Part shown: positions 4,992 to 5,024 of the stretch, piece by piece
Numbering within the stretch: position 1 is the stretch's first letter
How the letters are laid out: every line of letters begins with the position of its first letter
Origin: Methanobacteriota archaeon
Lineage (GTDB): Archaea > Thermoplasmatota > Poseidoniia > Poseidoniales > Poseidoniaceae
Direction: 5' to 3'
Length of the DNA stretch: 5,024 nucleotides
Assembly (NCBI GenBank): GCA_018662715.1
Contig: JABJFP010000168.1
Location: forward strand, 1-5,024
Notes under the pieces: model-generated
What the model saw: the letters and a program-made list of their open reading frames with translations, nothing else
What the model was told of the DNA's origin: nothing
Database searches by the model: none
Program-made: the position numbers and the translations under genes

Positions 4992-5024
4992 ACTGCGCCA
5001 TTTTGAGATTTCGTTTTGGGACTA
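4990..5024 (-). CDS. Possible C-terminal tail of an upstream gene
   Basis: One frame is open from the window edge to a TAG at 4990-4992 and would encode the tail VPKRNLKMAQ. The stop lies 9 bases before the mqnA ATG and overlaps its ribosome site, the same tight stop/start arrangement as at mqnD and the DOHH-like gene. Eleven codons are too few to prove coding or name a product, so this rests on spacing alone. Confidence 0.3.
   Translation of the reverse strand, partial: VPKRNLKMAQ

Overview
The window looks like a gene-dense piece of an archaeal chromosome. Every gene I can support is read from the minus strand. The best taxonomic marker is an archaeal/eukaryal-type DNA primase small subunit (PriS). 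Moderate base composition, short spacers and Shine-Dalgarno-like sites of the GAGG/GGAAGG/AGGTGA kind fit a mesophilic euryarchaeon. Marine Group II (Candidatus Poseidoniales) or a relative in the Thermoplasmatota is my best guess, but this is an inference from gene content and not proven by the window.

Layout in transcription order, from the right end to the left: a possible C-terminal tail of an upstream gene (4990-5024); mqnA, chorismate dehydratase (4186-4980); mqnD-like, 1,4-dihydroxy-6-naphthoate synthase (3233-4114); a HEAT-repeat protein that reads as half of a eukaryotic deoxyhypusine hydroxylase, DOHH (2734-3222); a 70-residue zinc-finger protein (2463-2675); priS (1211-2410); a proline-rich, coiled-coil protein with a duplicated C-terminal motif (85-1119); and the first 26 codons of a Lys/Ala-rich protein that runs off the left edge (1-79). 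No spacer exceeds about 91 bases, so there is no long non-coding stretch. I saw no tRNA, rRNA, CRISPR array or insertion sequence.

MqnA and MqnD are the first and last dedicated enzymes of the futalosine route to menaquinone. MqnB, MqnC and MqnE must be encoded elsewhere if the pathway is complete. The DOHH-like gene lies 10 bases behind mqnD, with its ribosome site overlapping the mqnD stop, so the two are probably translationally coupled. The zinc-finger gene and priS follow with short spacers. The proline-rich gene begins after a 91-base spacer holding two inverted repeats, a likely transcription-unit boundary, and is itself closely coupled to the next gene.

The most notable item is the DOHH-like protein. 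It carries the two His-Glu pairs of one DOHH half at the same 33-residue spacing as human DOHH, together with the inter-half linker signature SVDPAPP. It lacks the other half, so a working di-iron site would need a dimer. Other points are a primase with no cysteine at all, hence no zinc knuckle, next to a tiny zinc-finger gene; several hairpins placed at starts and stops; and a repeat motif in the proline-rich protein that I cannot assign to a family.
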